Source: Candidatus Adamsella avium
GTDB lineage: Bacteria; Cyanobacteriota; Vampirovibrionia; Gastranaerophilales; CAJFVJ01
Assembly: GCA_904420445.1 (NCBI GenBank)
Contig: CAJFVJ010000003.1
Coordinates: 615,998 to 679,997, forward strand
Direction: 5' to 3'
DNA length: 64,000 nucleotides
This document shows, in pieces, positions 51,868 to 61,203 of this stretch; position 1 is the first letter of the stretch; every line of letters begins with the position of its first letter. A program made the position numbers and the translations under genes. Below the pieces are notes generated by a model. The model saw only the letters and a list, made by a program, of their open reading frames with translations, did no database searches and had not been told where the DNA came from.

Positions 51868-52842
51868 ATGCTACAAAATGACAACATCGTAAAACCGACC
51901 CACGCCATCAAACTTTTTACGGGCAGAGCAAACCCGAAACTTGTTGAAGAAATTGCAAATTATCTCGGAACAACAGTCGGTCCGATGATAATCAAAAACT
52001 TCAGCGACGGTGAAATCTACGTCAAAGTTCAGGAAAGCGTCAGAGGCGACGATGTTTTCGTCGTTCAGCCACTTTGCAACCCTGTAAATGACAACCTCAT
52101 GGAATTGTTAATAATCATCGATGCATTCAAAAGAGCAAGCGCAAAAACAATCACTGCGGTAATCCCTTACTACGGCTACGCAAGACAGGATAGAAAAGCT
52201 TCTGGACGTGAAGCTATCACAGCAAAACTGGTTGCTGATTTGATTACAACTGCAGGTGCAAACAGAGTGCTTGCAATGGACTTGCATACAGGTCAAATCC
52301 AAGGATTTTTCAATATTTTGGTAGACCATATCTATTCAAATCCCGTAATGATTAAATATCTGAAAGATAAAAACTTTAAACACGAAGATATCGTTGCAGT
52401 AAGCCCTGATGCAGGCGGCGTTGAAAGAACAAGACACCTTGCAAAACAACTCGACTGCCCTCTTGCAATCATCGATAAACGCAGAGAAGCACACAACGTC
52501 GCAAAAGTCGGGCATGTTATCGGAAACGTTCAGGGAAAAACTGCCATCATCTTTGATGACATCATCGATACCGCAGGCACAATCACCGAAGGTGCAAAAC
52601 TCTTAAAAAGAGAAGGCGCTGCAAAGATTTATATCTGCGCCGCTCACGCAGTCTTCAGCGGGCCGGCTATCCAGCGTCTTGAAGAAGCCCCGGTCGAAGA
52701 AGTTGTTGTTTCAAACACAATCCCTCTCAAACAACAAAATCTTCCATCAAAAATCAAACAACTCAGCATCGCTCCTCTTCTTGGCGAAGCAATCGCAAGA
52801 ATACACGATGATGAGTCAGTAAGTTCTTTATTTGAAGACTAA
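51868..52842 (+). CDS. prs: Ribose-phosphate pyrophosphokinase
   Basis: About 324 residues from ATG 51868, which has AGGA 8 nt before it; ATG 51862 and TTG 51850 are also open. KLFTGRANPKL, FSDGEIYVKVQESVRG, YYGYARQDRK, and the PRPP loop IFDDIIDTAGT are conserved. Makes PRPP from ribose-5-phosphate and ATP. Lies 30 bp after glmU. Its stop codon falls in a palindrome shared with ruvA. Confidence 0.96.
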   Translation: MLQNDNIVKPTHAIKLFTGRANPKLVEEIANYLGTTVGPMIIKNFSDGEIYVKVQESVRGDDVFVVQPLCNPVNDNLMELLIIIDAFKRASAKTITAVIPYYGYARQDRKASGREAITAKLVADLITTAGANRVLAMDLHTGQIQGFFNILVDHIYSNPVMIKYLKDKNFKHEDIVAVSPDAGGVERTRHLAKQLDCPLAIIDKRREAHNVAKVGHVIGNVQGKTAIIFDDIIDTAGTITEGAKLLKREGAAKIYICAAHAVFSGPAIQRLEEAPVEEVVVSNTIPLKQQNLPSKIKQLSIAPLLGEAIARIHDDESVSSLFED

Positions 52843-52854
52843 GTTTTAGTCTTC
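52834..52854. repeat. Palindrome encoding both Glu-Asp-stop ends (prs and ruvA)
   Basis: GAAGACTAA, GTT, TTAGTCTTC. Read either way it gives the last codons Glu-Asp-stop: Prs ends FED and RuvA ends AED. No T-run follows. A short bidirectional hairpin. Confidence 0.85.
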
Positions 52855-53481
52855 TGCCATGGTTTGCAGTGCGAGCTTGATTAATTCTTCGAAATTATCA
52901 GGCTCGTTTGCTTTTGCTATAGCGTTTTGCAAACCTGCTTTTATCTCTTCAGATGAGTACCCTAATGATAACAATATAGACTGCGCCTCTTCTATTGCAG
53001 AAGAGTCAACTGCTCTATCCGTATCTATCTTCATATCAATAGTATCGTCAATCTGCGCTTTAAAGTTCGTCATCTTATCTTTCAGCTCAAGAACAATACG
53101 CTGCGCAAGCTTGGGTCCAATACCTTTTGTCTTCGAAATTTTCTTTGCATCACCTGAAACAAGAGCCTCAACAAGCTCATGATAAGTCATATTCTCCAAC
53201 AACAGCATAGCAACTTTGACACCTATGCCCGATACAGACTGTAAAATATTAAACAAATCCCTGTCTTCATGGTCGAGAAAACCGCATAAAGTCATCGAAT
53301 CCTCACGATGAATAAGGCTCGTAAAAATCTTAACAGGCTCATCAATTGCACCGAGAGCCGAAACAACACGTCTGTTTGTAACAACCTGATACCCTATACC
53401 TGCAACATCTACCACAATATAACACCCCTGAGGGCTGTTCATAGTCTTTGAAACAAGAATACCGTTTAAATAATTAATCAT
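52846..53481 (-). CDS. ruvA: Holliday junction helicase subunit RuvA
   Basis: 211 residues. N-terminal OB domain (MINYLNGILVSK, VVDVAGIGYQV), two helix-hairpin-helix motifs (LQSVSGIGVKVAMLLL and ISKTKGIGPKLAQRIVLEL) and the C-terminal domain with LGYSSEEIKAGLQ. Tetramer that holds the junction for RuvB. Start overlaps the bioB stop by 4 bp (ATGA), so ruvA is translationally coupled to bioB. Confidence 0.95.
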   Translation of the reverse strand: MINYLNGILVSKTMNSPQGCYIVVDVAGIGYQVVTNRRVVSALGAIDEPVKIFTSLIHREDSMTLCGFLDHEDRDLFNILQSVSGIGVKVAMLLLENMTYHELVEALVSGDAKKISKTKGIGPKLAQRIVLELKDKMTNFKAQIDDTIDMKIDTDRAVDSSAIEEAQSILLSLGYSSEEIKAGLQNAIAKANEPDNFEELIKLALQTMAED

Positions 53482-54401
53482 AATACAAGCTCTCTACCCG
53501 TTTCTTTCAACATCTCCCTGTCTTCTTCAGGAGAAATTCCTATTGTCGTAAGCATATTCCCTATCAACACAGCATCAACACCAGCATCAAGACCTTTTTT
53601 CATAGCAGCCTTCGATAAACGTAAAAGCCTCCCGCCTGTGTACCGGAGACTTATATCAGGCATCATTATCCTGAATATCGCTATTGTCTTGAGAATTTCT
53701 TCCTCATCAATTTTATCAATATAACTTTCAAACGGCGTGCCTTTTATCGGATACAAAAAGTTCAGAGGTATCGAATTCGGAGAAATCTCTGCAAGTTCCA
53801 TACCCATCTCAATGCGCTGTTCCCTGCTTTCCCCCATCCCGAGAATAACACCGCAGCAAAGTTCAAGCCCATGTTCTTTAACCAGTTCTATTGTCTTAAT
53901 ACGGTCTTTGTATGTATGAGTAGTACATATCGATGGATAATAAGACCTGCATGTGTTGATGTTATGATGAAACCTTCTCAATCCTGCATCTTTCAGTGCG
54001 GCAGCTTCATGCTCATCAAGAAGCCCTATCGAAGCACAACTCTTTAAGCCTTCTACTGCATTCACTTCTTCCACCATCTTGAGTATAGAATCAAAGTCAC
54101 TCTCATCAGGATTTTTTCCTGATGTAACTATCGCAAATCTCGACGCACCGTTTTTTCTCGCATCTTCTGCCGTCTTTCGCACCTCTTCTTTACTGACAAG
54201 AGGGTGTGTTTCAATATCAGTTCTATAGTGAGAACTCTGAGCACAATATTTACAATCCTGAGAACACTTTCCTGTTCTTGCGCTGATTAAAGAACAAAAT
54301 TCAACCTTATTACCAAAATTTGTTCCGGTTAAAACAGAAGAAATTTTGATTAACTCTTCAAGCGGCTCTTCGTATAATTCAATAAATTCTTTCTTAGACA
54401 T
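53478..54401 (-). CDS. bioB: Biotin synthase (radical SAM)
   Basis: 307 residues. SAM-cluster motif CSQDCKYCAQS (C-x3-C-x2-C). Further conserved parts: YYPSICTTHTYKDRIKT, GVILGMGES, LNFLYPIKGTP and ISLRYTGGR. Inserts sulfur into dethiobiotin. The N-terminus includes FCSLISARTGKC as in BioB. Followed by ruvA with a 4-bp overlap. No other biotin gene in the window. Confidence 0.94.
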   Translation of the reverse strand: MSKKEFIELYEEPLEELIKISSVLTGTNFGNKVEFCSLISARTGKCSQDCKYCAQSSHYRTDIETHPLVSKEEVRKTAEDARKNGASRFAIVTSGKNPDESDFDSILKMVEEVNAVEGLKSCASIGLLDEHEAAALKDAGLRRFHHNINTCRSYYPSICTTHTYKDRIKTIELVKEHGLELCCGVILGMGESREQRIEMGMELAEISPNSIPLNFLYPIKGTPFESYIDKIDEEEILKTIAIFRIMMPDISLRYTGGRLLRLSKAAMKKGLDAGVDAVLIGNMLTTIGISPEEDREMLKETGRELVL

Positions 54402-54516
54402 GCTTCAATCCAAATTCCCTACTCAATTAATAGCACTAAAAATAAATAAATTGTAGACTTTTCTCAAAATATTTAATAATATTGTATATATAAAGTTACA
54501 AAGGCATTTCTAATAC

Positions 54517-55503
54517 ATGATTATCTATATAGCTCTGATAATAATCATACTGTGTATTTTATTCTTAGCAGGTTATTTCCTGTTTAAATATCTCAAAAAT
54601 ATGTCTTATGAAGCTGACTATGAACAGGGCGTAGAATTTTTTAATAAAAAAAATTACCCCGAAGCAGAAGAAGCTTTCGATAAAGTACTGGCTGTCAAAG
54701 AAGACCACTATCAAGCTCTCTACAACCTCGGGCTTACATGTTTGTATCTGAAAAAATTTGACAAAGCAAAAGATGTTTTCAAAAAAGCAATGCAAATAAA
54801 TCAAACTGACAGCGATCTTTTCTACAACCTCGGCCTTGTTTTTCATCAGGAAAATGAGTTTGCAAAAGCAATTGAAAACTACAAAAAAGCACTCAGTCTG
54901 AATGAAAAAGACCAGTCAGCCATGTATAATCTTTCCCTTGCTTATAAACAAAATAAAAAATTTGATAAAGCTATAAACTTCATCTCAAAAGTAATCGCCC
55001 TTGACCCTGCAAACAAGGACTATCATCTTAGCAAAGGGATTATATACCATGAGATGAGAAACGAAGAAGGGAAAAATGAATATCTTGACTTTGCAATAGA
55101 AGCCTTCGACGATGTAATCAAACTTGATGCAGAAAACGAAGTTGCCCTCAAAGAGCTTGTCTTCTGCCACTCTAGAAGAGGTCATATTGATGGCACCATA
55201 GAAAACTGTGAAAAGCTCCTTGCAAAAGACAACGAAAATTGTGATTTGAGAACTCTTTTAGCTTTTGCATATTTCAGCAACAAAGAGTATAAAAAAGCCA
55301 TCAGCGAATTTCTCAAAATAAAAAGCTCCAAAAATCCGCCGGAAGACATAGACCTGAACCTTGCGTTTGCCTATGATAAAAACGGCGAAAAAGTCGAAGC
55401 AAAAAAATATTATAAACAGTTTATAGAAAACAAACCGAATCATTTTGCCGCTCAACAACTGAAAGTCTATTTTGAAGACAGTACTGACGAAAAAACGGCT
55501 TAA
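54517..55503 (+). CDS. Membrane-anchored TPR protein
   Basis: 328 residues. N-terminal membrane segment at about 3-24. Then about eight tetratricopeptide repeats from residue 36, e.g. YEQGVEFFNKKNYPEAEEAF, ALYNLGLTCLYLKKFDKAKDVF, and LFYNLGLVFHQENEFAKAIENY. Probable protein-interaction scaffold at the inner membrane; the partner is unknown. Weak AAAGG site. Located before rplS but about 115 bp from it, so not clearly in that operon. Confidence 0.88.
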   Translation: MIIYIALIIIILCILFLAGYFLFKYLKNMSYEADYEQGVEFFNKKNYPEAEEAFDKVLAVKEDHYQALYNLGLTCLYLKKFDKAKDVFKKAMQINQTDSDLFYNLGLVFHQENEFAKAIENYKKALSLNEKDQSAMYNLSLAYKQNKKFDKAINFISKVIALDPANKDYHLSKGIIYHEMRNEEGKNEYLDFAIEAFDDVIKLDAENEVALKELVFCHSRRGHIDGTIENCEKLLAKDNENCDLRTLLAFAYFSNKEYKKAISEFLKIKSSKNPPEDIDLNLAFAYDKNGEKVEAKKYYKQFIENKPNHFAAQQLKVYFEDSTDEKTA

Positions 55504-55617
55504 AAATCCTAATTTTTCGTAACATATGGATTTTTTACTTGAATTTAGAATGTTTTTCTTTTACCATAGACTGTACATCTGAAAGAATATAATCAAAAAA
55601 TTAAAAGGATAAGAAAA

Positions 55618-55977
55618 ATGAACCAAATTATTAGCGAATTGGAAAAAGAATATCTCAAAAGCGATTTGCCTCAACTTAACCCCGGAGATACGGTAAAAGT
55701 ATTCGTCAGAATTAAAGAAGGCAACAAAGAAAGAACTCAGGCTTTTGAAGGCGTTATCATCAAAAAACGCGGAGCAGGAAACAACATCAACGATACTATT
55801 ACAGTAAGAAGAGTCTTCCAGGGTGTAGGTCTTGAAAGAGTTTTCTCTGTTCACTCTCCTCGTATTGAATCAATCAAAGTTCTCAGACGTGGTGATGTCA
55901 GAAGAGCAAAACTTTACTACCTCAGAGATAGAGCCGGTAAAGCTACCCGTATTAAGGAAAAAATCGGCAACAAATAA
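55618..55977 (+). CDS. rplS: 50S ribosomal protein L19
   Basis: 119 residues. [45 protein letters not shown] and [16 protein letters not shown] are L19 signatures. AAAGGA before ATG. The last base of its stop overlaps the start of rbgA (TAATG), giving an rplS-rbgA-rnhB order. Confidence 0.97.
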   Translation: MNQIISELEKEYLKSDLPQLNPGDTVKVFVRIKEGNKERTQAFEGVIIKKRGAGNNINDTITVRRVFQGVGLERVFSVHSPRIESIKVLRRGDVRRAKLYYLRDRAGKATRIKEKIGNK

Positions 55978-56825
55978 TGGCTCATATACACTGGTATCCG
56001 GGGCATATTGCTAAAGCCGAAAGAAAACTCAAAGAACAACTCAACCTCGTTGATGTCATCTTTGAAGTAGTGGACGCAAGAATCCCACTAAGCAGTAAAT
56101 ATTTCGAAATTCAAAAGCTCGTGGCTGACAAGCCGCGGCTTTTGATTATGAACAAATCTGATGTTGCTGACCCTATCAAAACCATAAAATTCAAAGAATT
56201 TTATCAAAAAAACTACAGCCTGCCAACAGTAGCAACAAGTACCCAGACAAACAAAGACCTCTCATCTGTTATCAGCATGGGGGTTGAACTTGGGAATGCA
56301 AAAATACAAAAACTTGTCGAAAAAGGACTCCTTCCAAGGCCCGTAAGAGCTATGGTCATCGGCATGCCAAACGTCGGCAAATCAAGCATAATCAACAAAC
56401 TGATTAAAAAATCAAAAACAAAAACAGGCGCAAAAGCAGGCGTTACACGCTCCTCTCAATGGGTAAGAATAAACCCTAAACTTGAACTTCTTGACACCCC
56501 AGGCATTATCCCGATGAAGATGGATAACCAGCAAATCGCAACAAAACTCGCTTTTGTAAACTCGGTTGGAGAAAATGCCTATGATGAGGTAGAAGTCGCT
56601 CAGGAACTCCTTGAATGTATAAGCAAAATTTACCCTGAAGCACTCAACACTTATTATAAACAACAGGGTGCTCCAACACTCGAAAATATTGCCATCGCAA
56701 GAAACTGGCTTATTTCAGGGGGAAAACCTGATATAAAAAGAACTGCTTCTTTAATCCTCTCTGATTTCAGGCATGGAAGAATTGGGAAACTCACACTGGA
56801 TGACACCGAAAACCTCAAAAATTAA
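55977..56825 (+). CDS. rbgA: Ribosome biogenesis GTPase RbgA/YlqF
   Basis: 282 residues. Circularly permuted GTPase: G4 NKSD (about 55-58), G1 GMPNVGKSS (about 127) and G3 DTPG (about 174), in that order. N-terminal HWYPGHIAKAERKL matches YlqF. Helps late assembly of the 50S subunit. It overlaps rplS by one base and rnhB by 53 bp. Confidence 0.95.
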   Translation: MAHIHWYPGHIAKAERKLKEQLNLVDVIFEVVDARIPLSSKYFEIQKLVADKPRLLIMNKSDVADPIKTIKFKEFYQKNYSLPTVATSTQTNKDLSSVISMGVELGNAKIQKLVEKGLLPRPVRAMVIGMPNVGKSSIINKLIKKSKTKTGAKAGVTRSSQWVRINPKLELLDTPGIIPMKMDNQQIATKLAFVNSVGENAYDEVEVAQELLECISKIYPEALNTYYKQQGAPTLENIAIARNWLISGGKPDIKRTASLILSDFRHGRIGKLTLDDTENLKN

Positions 56826-57483
56826 AGACCTTCTCTCTTTTGATAGAGAGCTTTCAAAAACAAATCTAATCATCGGCACTGATGAAGCAGGCAGAGGTCC
56901 CGGTGCAGGTCCTGTTTATGCAGCTGCCGTATATTTCCCGAATTACAATAAAGAACTCGAAGCCTCCCTTGAAGAACTCAACGACTCAAAAAAGCTCACC
57001 CCGAACAAAAGAGAAAAACTCTTCGACATAATAAAATCAAACTCAATATACTCTATCAACTCAATAAGCGCAGAAGAAATTGATAAAATAAACATACTTC
57101 AAGCCTCCCTTACCGCCATGAAAAAATCCTGCGAAGATGTCCTCTCTAAAATAAAAAATCCTCAAAATCCCAAAATTCTTGTCGACGGAAAAATAAAAAT
57201 CAGAAACATAAACATAGAACAGCAAACTATCGTGAAAGGTGACTCAACCTCTGCCTCGATAGCAGCAGCAAGCATACTTGCCAAAGTGGCAAGAGATACT
57301 TTTATGATTGTTCTTGCAAAAGACTTCCCGCAATACGGATGGGCACAAAACAAAGGTTACCTCACAAAAGCCCACCTCGAAGCAATCAAAGAGCATGGTA
57401 TTACAAAATGGCATCGAAAAAGCTTTCTGAAAAATTATATACAAGGTTGTTCATTTTCCCAGAAAAAGCTAAAATTAGATTAA
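56773..57483 (+). CDS. rnhB: Ribonuclease HII
   Basis: 236 residues, or 227 if ATG 56800 is the start. DEAGRGPGAGPVYAAAVYF (catalytic Asp/Glu), NDSKKLTPNKRE, VDGK and ASILAKVARDTFM are typical. Removes ribonucleotides from DNA-RNA hybrids. Starts inside the rbgA gene, a close-packed arrangement common for this pair. Confidence 0.94.
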   Translation: MEELGNSHWMTPKTSKIKDLLSFDRELSKTNLIIGTDEAGRGPGAGPVYAAAVYFPNYNKELEASLEELNDSKKLTPNKREKLFDIIKSNSIYSINSISAEEIDKINILQASLTAMKKSCEDVLSKIKNPQNPKILVDGKIKIRNINIEQQTIVKGDSTSASIAAASILAKVARDTFMIVLAKDFPQYGWAQNKGYLTKAHLEAIKEHGITKWHRKSFLKNYIQGCSFSQKKLKLD

Positions 57484-57496
57484 GGCTGAAGGGGAT

Positions 57497-59206
57497 ATGA
57501 AAAATACAATCGAAATCTTAGCACCCATAAAAGAACCCTATGACATCTCCGTTGCAAAAGATACGGAATGCCATGGTTTCTATGTCGACCATGATTACTT
57601 TATCCACAACGGATTTGAGTGTATCAAAGAATTCAAATACCACGCAAAAAAATACGGCGTGAAATTTTATATCAACTTCAAACATACAATCGATGAATGG
57701 GAAGTCAATAATATCAGAAAAATCATAACCTATCTGAGCCTCTCACCCATCGACGGTATACTCGTTAACAGCTTTGCGCTGCTCGAGATGCTGACAGAAT
57801 ACCCGACTCTGCCGTTCAAAATCATAATCGACTCGGCTTTAAACATCCACAACCTTGCAGCTATGGACTTCATCAAATCCTTCAAACTTGTCGAGGGGAT
57901 AAATATCACCGAAGAAATCTATACAAAAAACATATCAACTCTCAAAAAATATACCCACCAAAAATTCGCCATAAACAGCGACAACATCCCATGGTGTATA
58001 GGTGACATAAAGAAAACCAAAGCAGTCAATTTGATTATCATCAAAGCCGACTTCGATACCAAAGAAGAGCTCAAAGAAGGCATCGAACTCGTGAGAAATA
58101 TCATCGATAAACCAAAGTTCCACAGAAACCAAAAACTCCCCTTCAAACAGCCGAAAGTCACCGCATATGAAACAAATCATTTTACGGGAAGGTTTATCAA
58201 CGAGAAAGGGAACGAATTTTCTTTCAGCGGTAATATTAAAAAATACGACCGTTCTTACTCTTTAGTCAAAATATCAAAGGATATAGATATATCGAACCTT
58301 AAATTGCCCAGGCTGAACCTCAGACTTACAGGACTCGAACAAATTAAAAGCCTCAAAAGCTTCATATCAAAATACAACTTCAACCCTGTATATTCAATAG
58401 AATACGGAGAAATTGTCAGCACGGCAGACCTTTCAAAAAACAGCTTTAACGAAATACTTGAAAAAATTAAACTCTTCTGCCTCGAATATGGTATAAAATT
58501 ACAGATAAGCACACCGAGAGTTCTGATTGAAAGAGATTTTGAACGTGTTTATGAATACGTAAAAATGTTGTGTCTGCAAGACCCGGTCCCCTCGGCACTC
58601 GTTGCAAACAACATAGGTTTCTGGTGGACGGTCATCAATGACCCTGACTATGAAAATATACCGATAGAAATCGGCAACGGCATAAGCCTGCTATCAAGTC
58701 TGTCAATAAAATGCCTCGCAAGAAAACATCCGATAGAAGCAGTTGACCTGAGCGCTTTCAAAAAATTTTCAGCAATAAAATCCTGCGCTGACCACATAAA
58801 AGAAATCATCCCGACTAGAAAACTTACGGTAGGAGGGAGCATTAGAATTCCCGCCTCGGGTCTTTGCCCGCTCAACAGCAACCCGGCTATCCTATCAAGA
58901 CTCTCATGCCCTGCACCATGCCATCATGGGAATTATGCAGTCTTTGACCCTGATTTGCAAAAGCCATTCCCGCTGTGTGTCGATGGATTTTGCAGAATGC
59001 ATCTTTTTGATACACAAATTCTTGATGTATTCAGATTTGTTCCGCTGCTTGAAGAAGCAGGAGTCAACGAATTTGTCATAGACTTCACGGCTCTTGATGC
59101 AAAACTTGTTACCGTCCTGCTAACAAGATTTATCAACGCTCTTGCTCAAAATTCTGCATACAAAACAGATATAAACTTCAAAAATTCTTATTACAACCTG
59201 AAATAA
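57497..59206 (+). CDS. U32 peptidase-like protein
   Basis: 569 residues. The N-terminus has EILAPIKEPYDISVAKDTECHGFYV, the U32 (collagenase-like) start. The C-terminus has CPLNSNPAILSRLSCPAPC, FPLCVDGFCRMHL and LLEEAGVNEFVIDF, like the U32 C-terminal region. The middle about 200 residues differ from standard U32. Known members modify or degrade small molecules or rRNA/tRNA (e.g. ubiquinone, 23S rRNA hydroxylation), so peptidase function is not implied. AAGGGG before ATG. Follows rnhB. Confidence 0.72.
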   Translation: MKNTIEILAPIKEPYDISVAKDTECHGFYVDHDYFIHNGFECIKEFKYHAKKYGVKFYINFKHTIDEWEVNNIRKIITYLSLSPIDGILVNSFALLEMLTEYPTLPFKIIIDSALNIHNLAAMDFIKSFKLVEGINITEEIYTKNISTLKKYTHQKFAINSDNIPWCIGDIKKTKAVNLIIIKADFDTKEELKEGIELVRNIIDKPKFHRNQKLPFKQPKVTAYETNHFTGRFINEKGNEFSFSGNIKKYDRSYSLVKISKDIDISNLKLPRLNLRLTGLEQIKSLKSFISKYNFNPVYSIEYGEIVSTADLSKNSFNEILEKIKLFCLEYGIKLQISTPRVLIERDFERVYEYVKMLCLQDPVPSALVANNIGFWWTVINDPDYENIPIEIGNGISLLSSLSIKCLARKHPIEAVDLSAFKKFSAIKSCADHIKEIIPTRKLTVGGSIRIPASGLCPLNSNPAILSRLSCPAPCHHGNYAVFDPDLQKPFPLCVDGFCRMHLFDTQILDVFRFVPLLEEAGVNEFVIDFTALDAKLVTVLLTRFINALAQNSAYKTDINFKNSYYNLK

Positions 59207-59551
59207 CTAAGCAAGACAATATAAATCAGAACTCAAATCTTCAAAAACAACATCTGCGTTATTTAAATACCCCTTATCTTTCATATGACGCATTGTTTCT
59301 TCATCATCAACAACAACACGAAAAGACCCGTCATCATAATACTTTGAATAATGTGCGGAAGAAACAAGCATTGCCACACTGATTGAGTCAACGAGATTCA
59401 AACCGCGCAAATTCAAAATTAGTTTTTTGCAGTTGTTTTGAGTAATAAATTTAATAATTTCATCCGAATTGTTTTTAAAATCCAACATCTTTGAAACATC
59501 AGGAATAATGCTGCAAGTATCCCTAGTTACCTGAAACTTCTTAAAAGGCAT
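59207..59551 (-). CDS. STAS-like anti-sigma antagonist domain protein
   Basis: 114 residues. Beta strand LILNLRGLNLVDSISVAMLVSSAHY resembles the STAS core strand followed by a conserved Ser (Ser in DSIS) used for phosphorylation in SpoIIAA-type proteins. C-terminal LSSDLYCLA. No partner kinase in the window. Similarity is weak and a plain STAS protein is only likely. AAAGGGG before ATG. Confidence 0.6.
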   Translation of the reverse strand: MPFKKFQVTRDTCSIIPDVSKMLDFKNNSDEIIKFITQNNCKKLILNLRGLNLVDSISVAMLVSSAHYSKYYDDGSFRVVVDDEETMRHMKDKGYLNNADVVFEDLSSDLYCLA

Positions 59552-59663
59552 GTAAGGTTAGCCCCTTTCTTTATTTTTTAGAGAGTATAGTTGATATATT
59601 TATTACATCGTACAAAATCTCAAAAAATTCAGCTCTCAAGTCATTTATCACCCGTTTGCAGTA

Positions 59664-59698
59664 GAAAAAAACCGGACGTGGTTGCGCCCGGTAAAAAA
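59664..59698 (-). terminator. Rho-independent terminator of the 59720 gene
   Basis: On the minus strand, ACCGGGCG / CGTCCGGT stem with one mismatch and 6-nt loop, followed by seven T. Confidence 0.82.
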
Positions 59699-59719
59699 TG
59701 ATAACAGAGAAAATTGGCT

Positions 59720-60052
59720 CTATTTCACAAAAGAAAAAGCTATAATCTGATCTTCAAAGATATTCATCCATTCAAAGAGCTTTCCCCCTGGCTGACATTC
59801 ACATGATACCGCTTCTGCTAGCCCCTCCGCTGTTTCTACACTCTGTGTTGTACATCCGCATGTTTCATCATCCAGATCATAATCGCTGAAGTATTCTGAT
59901 ACAAAAACATTTGTGAGTGTCAGAAGACCGTCAATTTTCTTCTCCGTATATAACTTTCCCTGTGCCTTAAAAGTATGTGTCCAGAGAATTATCTCGCTAT
60001 AATCAGGCATGGACTTTGATATTTCAAAAATTTCTTTTATTCTGTTTGTCAT
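59720..60052 (-). CDS. Orphan small protein with paired Cys-x-Cys motifs
   Basis: About 110 residues from ATG 60052 (GGAG 6 nt before it; a longer frame starts at 60076). Two pairs of cysteines: CGC at about 71-73 and CEC at about 90-92, 17 residues apart, could hold a metal. Otherwise soluble. Family not recognised. Followed by a good terminator. Confidence 0.7.
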   Translation of the reverse strand: MTNRIKEIFEISKSMPDYSEIILWTHTFKAQGKLYTEKKIDGLLTLTNVFVSEYFSDYDLDDETCGCTTQSVETAEGLAEAVSCECQPGGKLFEWMNIFEDQIIAFSFVK

Positions 60053-60104
60053 CTTTTTCTCCTTATATATCAACAATCAAATAGTAAGAAGAAAAAACAA
60101 AAAA

Positions 60105-60130
60105 ATAACCTGCCCGAACAGGCAGGTTAT
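60105..60130 (-). terminator. Rho-independent terminator of the ROK kinase gene
   Basis: Ten-pair stem (ATAACCTGCC / GGCAGGTTAT, six-nt loop); on the minus strand it is followed by a T-tract. Confidence 0.9.
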
Positions 60131-60151
60131 CAGCATAAAATTTCAAACGAA

Positions 60152-61108
60152 TTATAACAAAGCAGCGCCTACAACACCTGAGAAATCTCCGAGTTTTGCT
60201 TTTGTAATCTTCAGTGAGCTTACTGCTGTCGGCAGAGCTTTTTTCTTTGTTTTCTTAACAATGATATCGTAGAAGTAGTCAATTGAGTCAACAAGTCCTC
60301 CGCCAAGAACAATCGCCTCAGGGTTCAAGAAGTTGATTACACTGCACAACCCGCTGCTGAGATAATCTGAAGCTTCATTAATACATGCAAGAACAAGTTC
60401 ATCGCCCTGTTCAAGAGCCTTTTTCATATGGCTTGAACGGATAGTTCCGTTTGCATAATCATCTTCTTTCAAGATGCTTGTGATAAGAGAGCTTTCTCCT
60501 CTTCTCAACTCGGCTTTAATTCTCTTTTCAATTGCCGTTCTTGAGGCATAAGCTTCCAAACAACCGTAAGCACCGCATTCGCAAGGACGTCCGCCGCCAT
60601 CTACAGTCATATGACCTATCTCGCCGGCTGTACCGTTTGCACCACGCATAAGCTGACCGTTGATAACAATGCCTGAACCAATACCTGTACCGACAAATAC
60701 GCACAAGAAATTATTGTAACCTACACCGTTTCCGAATCTCATTTCTCCTAGTGTAGCAACTTCTACATCATTACCGACTTTCACCGGCATGTTGAAGTGT
60801 TCTTCCAATATTCTTTTCAACTCCAAATCAAAACAATTCAAATTCGGAGAAGCAATCAGAACACCGTTTTCACGGTCAACCTGACCTGCAGCTCCGATAC
60901 CGATTGAGTCAATCTGGTTGATTGGAACACCTGCTATACAGATAGCTTTCTCAACAGTTTCAAAGACTCTTTGAATAACAATATCAGAGCCTTTTTCTTT
61001 TTTAGTATGTTTTTTGGCATGCCCTACAACTTCTCCGGTTTCTTTATTTACTACTCCGGCAATAATTTTAGTGCCGCCAAGATCAATTCCTATAGAATAT
61101 TTACCCAT
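60152..61108 (-). CDS. ROK-family sugar kinase (glucokinase-like)
   Basis: 318 residues from ATG 61108 (AGGAG before it; a longer frame starts at 61144). IGIDLGGTKIIAGVV (phosphate 1), zinc site CECGAYGCLEAYAS, GTGIGSGIVI (phosphate 2), and ALVLGGGLVDS-like end. Phosphorylates glucose or a related hexose. Next to its own terminators on both sides, so it is monocistronic. Confidence 0.93.
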   Translation of the reverse strand: MGKYSIGIDLGGTKIIAGVVNKETGEVVGHAKKHTKKEKGSDIVIQRVFETVEKAICIAGVPINQIDSIGIGAAGQVDRENGVLIASPNLNCFDLELKRILEEHFNMPVKVGNDVEVATLGEMRFGNGVGYNNFLCVFVGTGIGSGIVINGQLMRGANGTAGEIGHMTVDGGGRPCECGAYGCLEAYASRTAIEKRIKAELRRGESSLITSILKEDDYANGTIRSSHMKKALEQGDELVLACINEASDYLSSGLCSVINFLNPEAIVLGGGLVDSIDYFYDIIVKKTKKKALPTAVSSLKITKAKLGDFSGVVGAALL

Positions 61109-61164
61109 TATAATTTTTTCTCCTGAATAATCTCTTACCTTCATATTTGATTATACAACAAAAT

Positions 61165-61199
61165 AAAAAACCGTCATTTCATTTCTTTGACGGTTTTTA
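61165..61199 (-). terminator. Rho-independent terminator of the zinc-ribbon gene
   Basis: AAAAACCGTCA stem with TGACGGTTTTT and an 11-nt loop; on the minus strand followed by six T. Ends the gene stopping at 61204. Confidence 0.9.
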
Positions 61200-61203
61200 A
61201 AAT

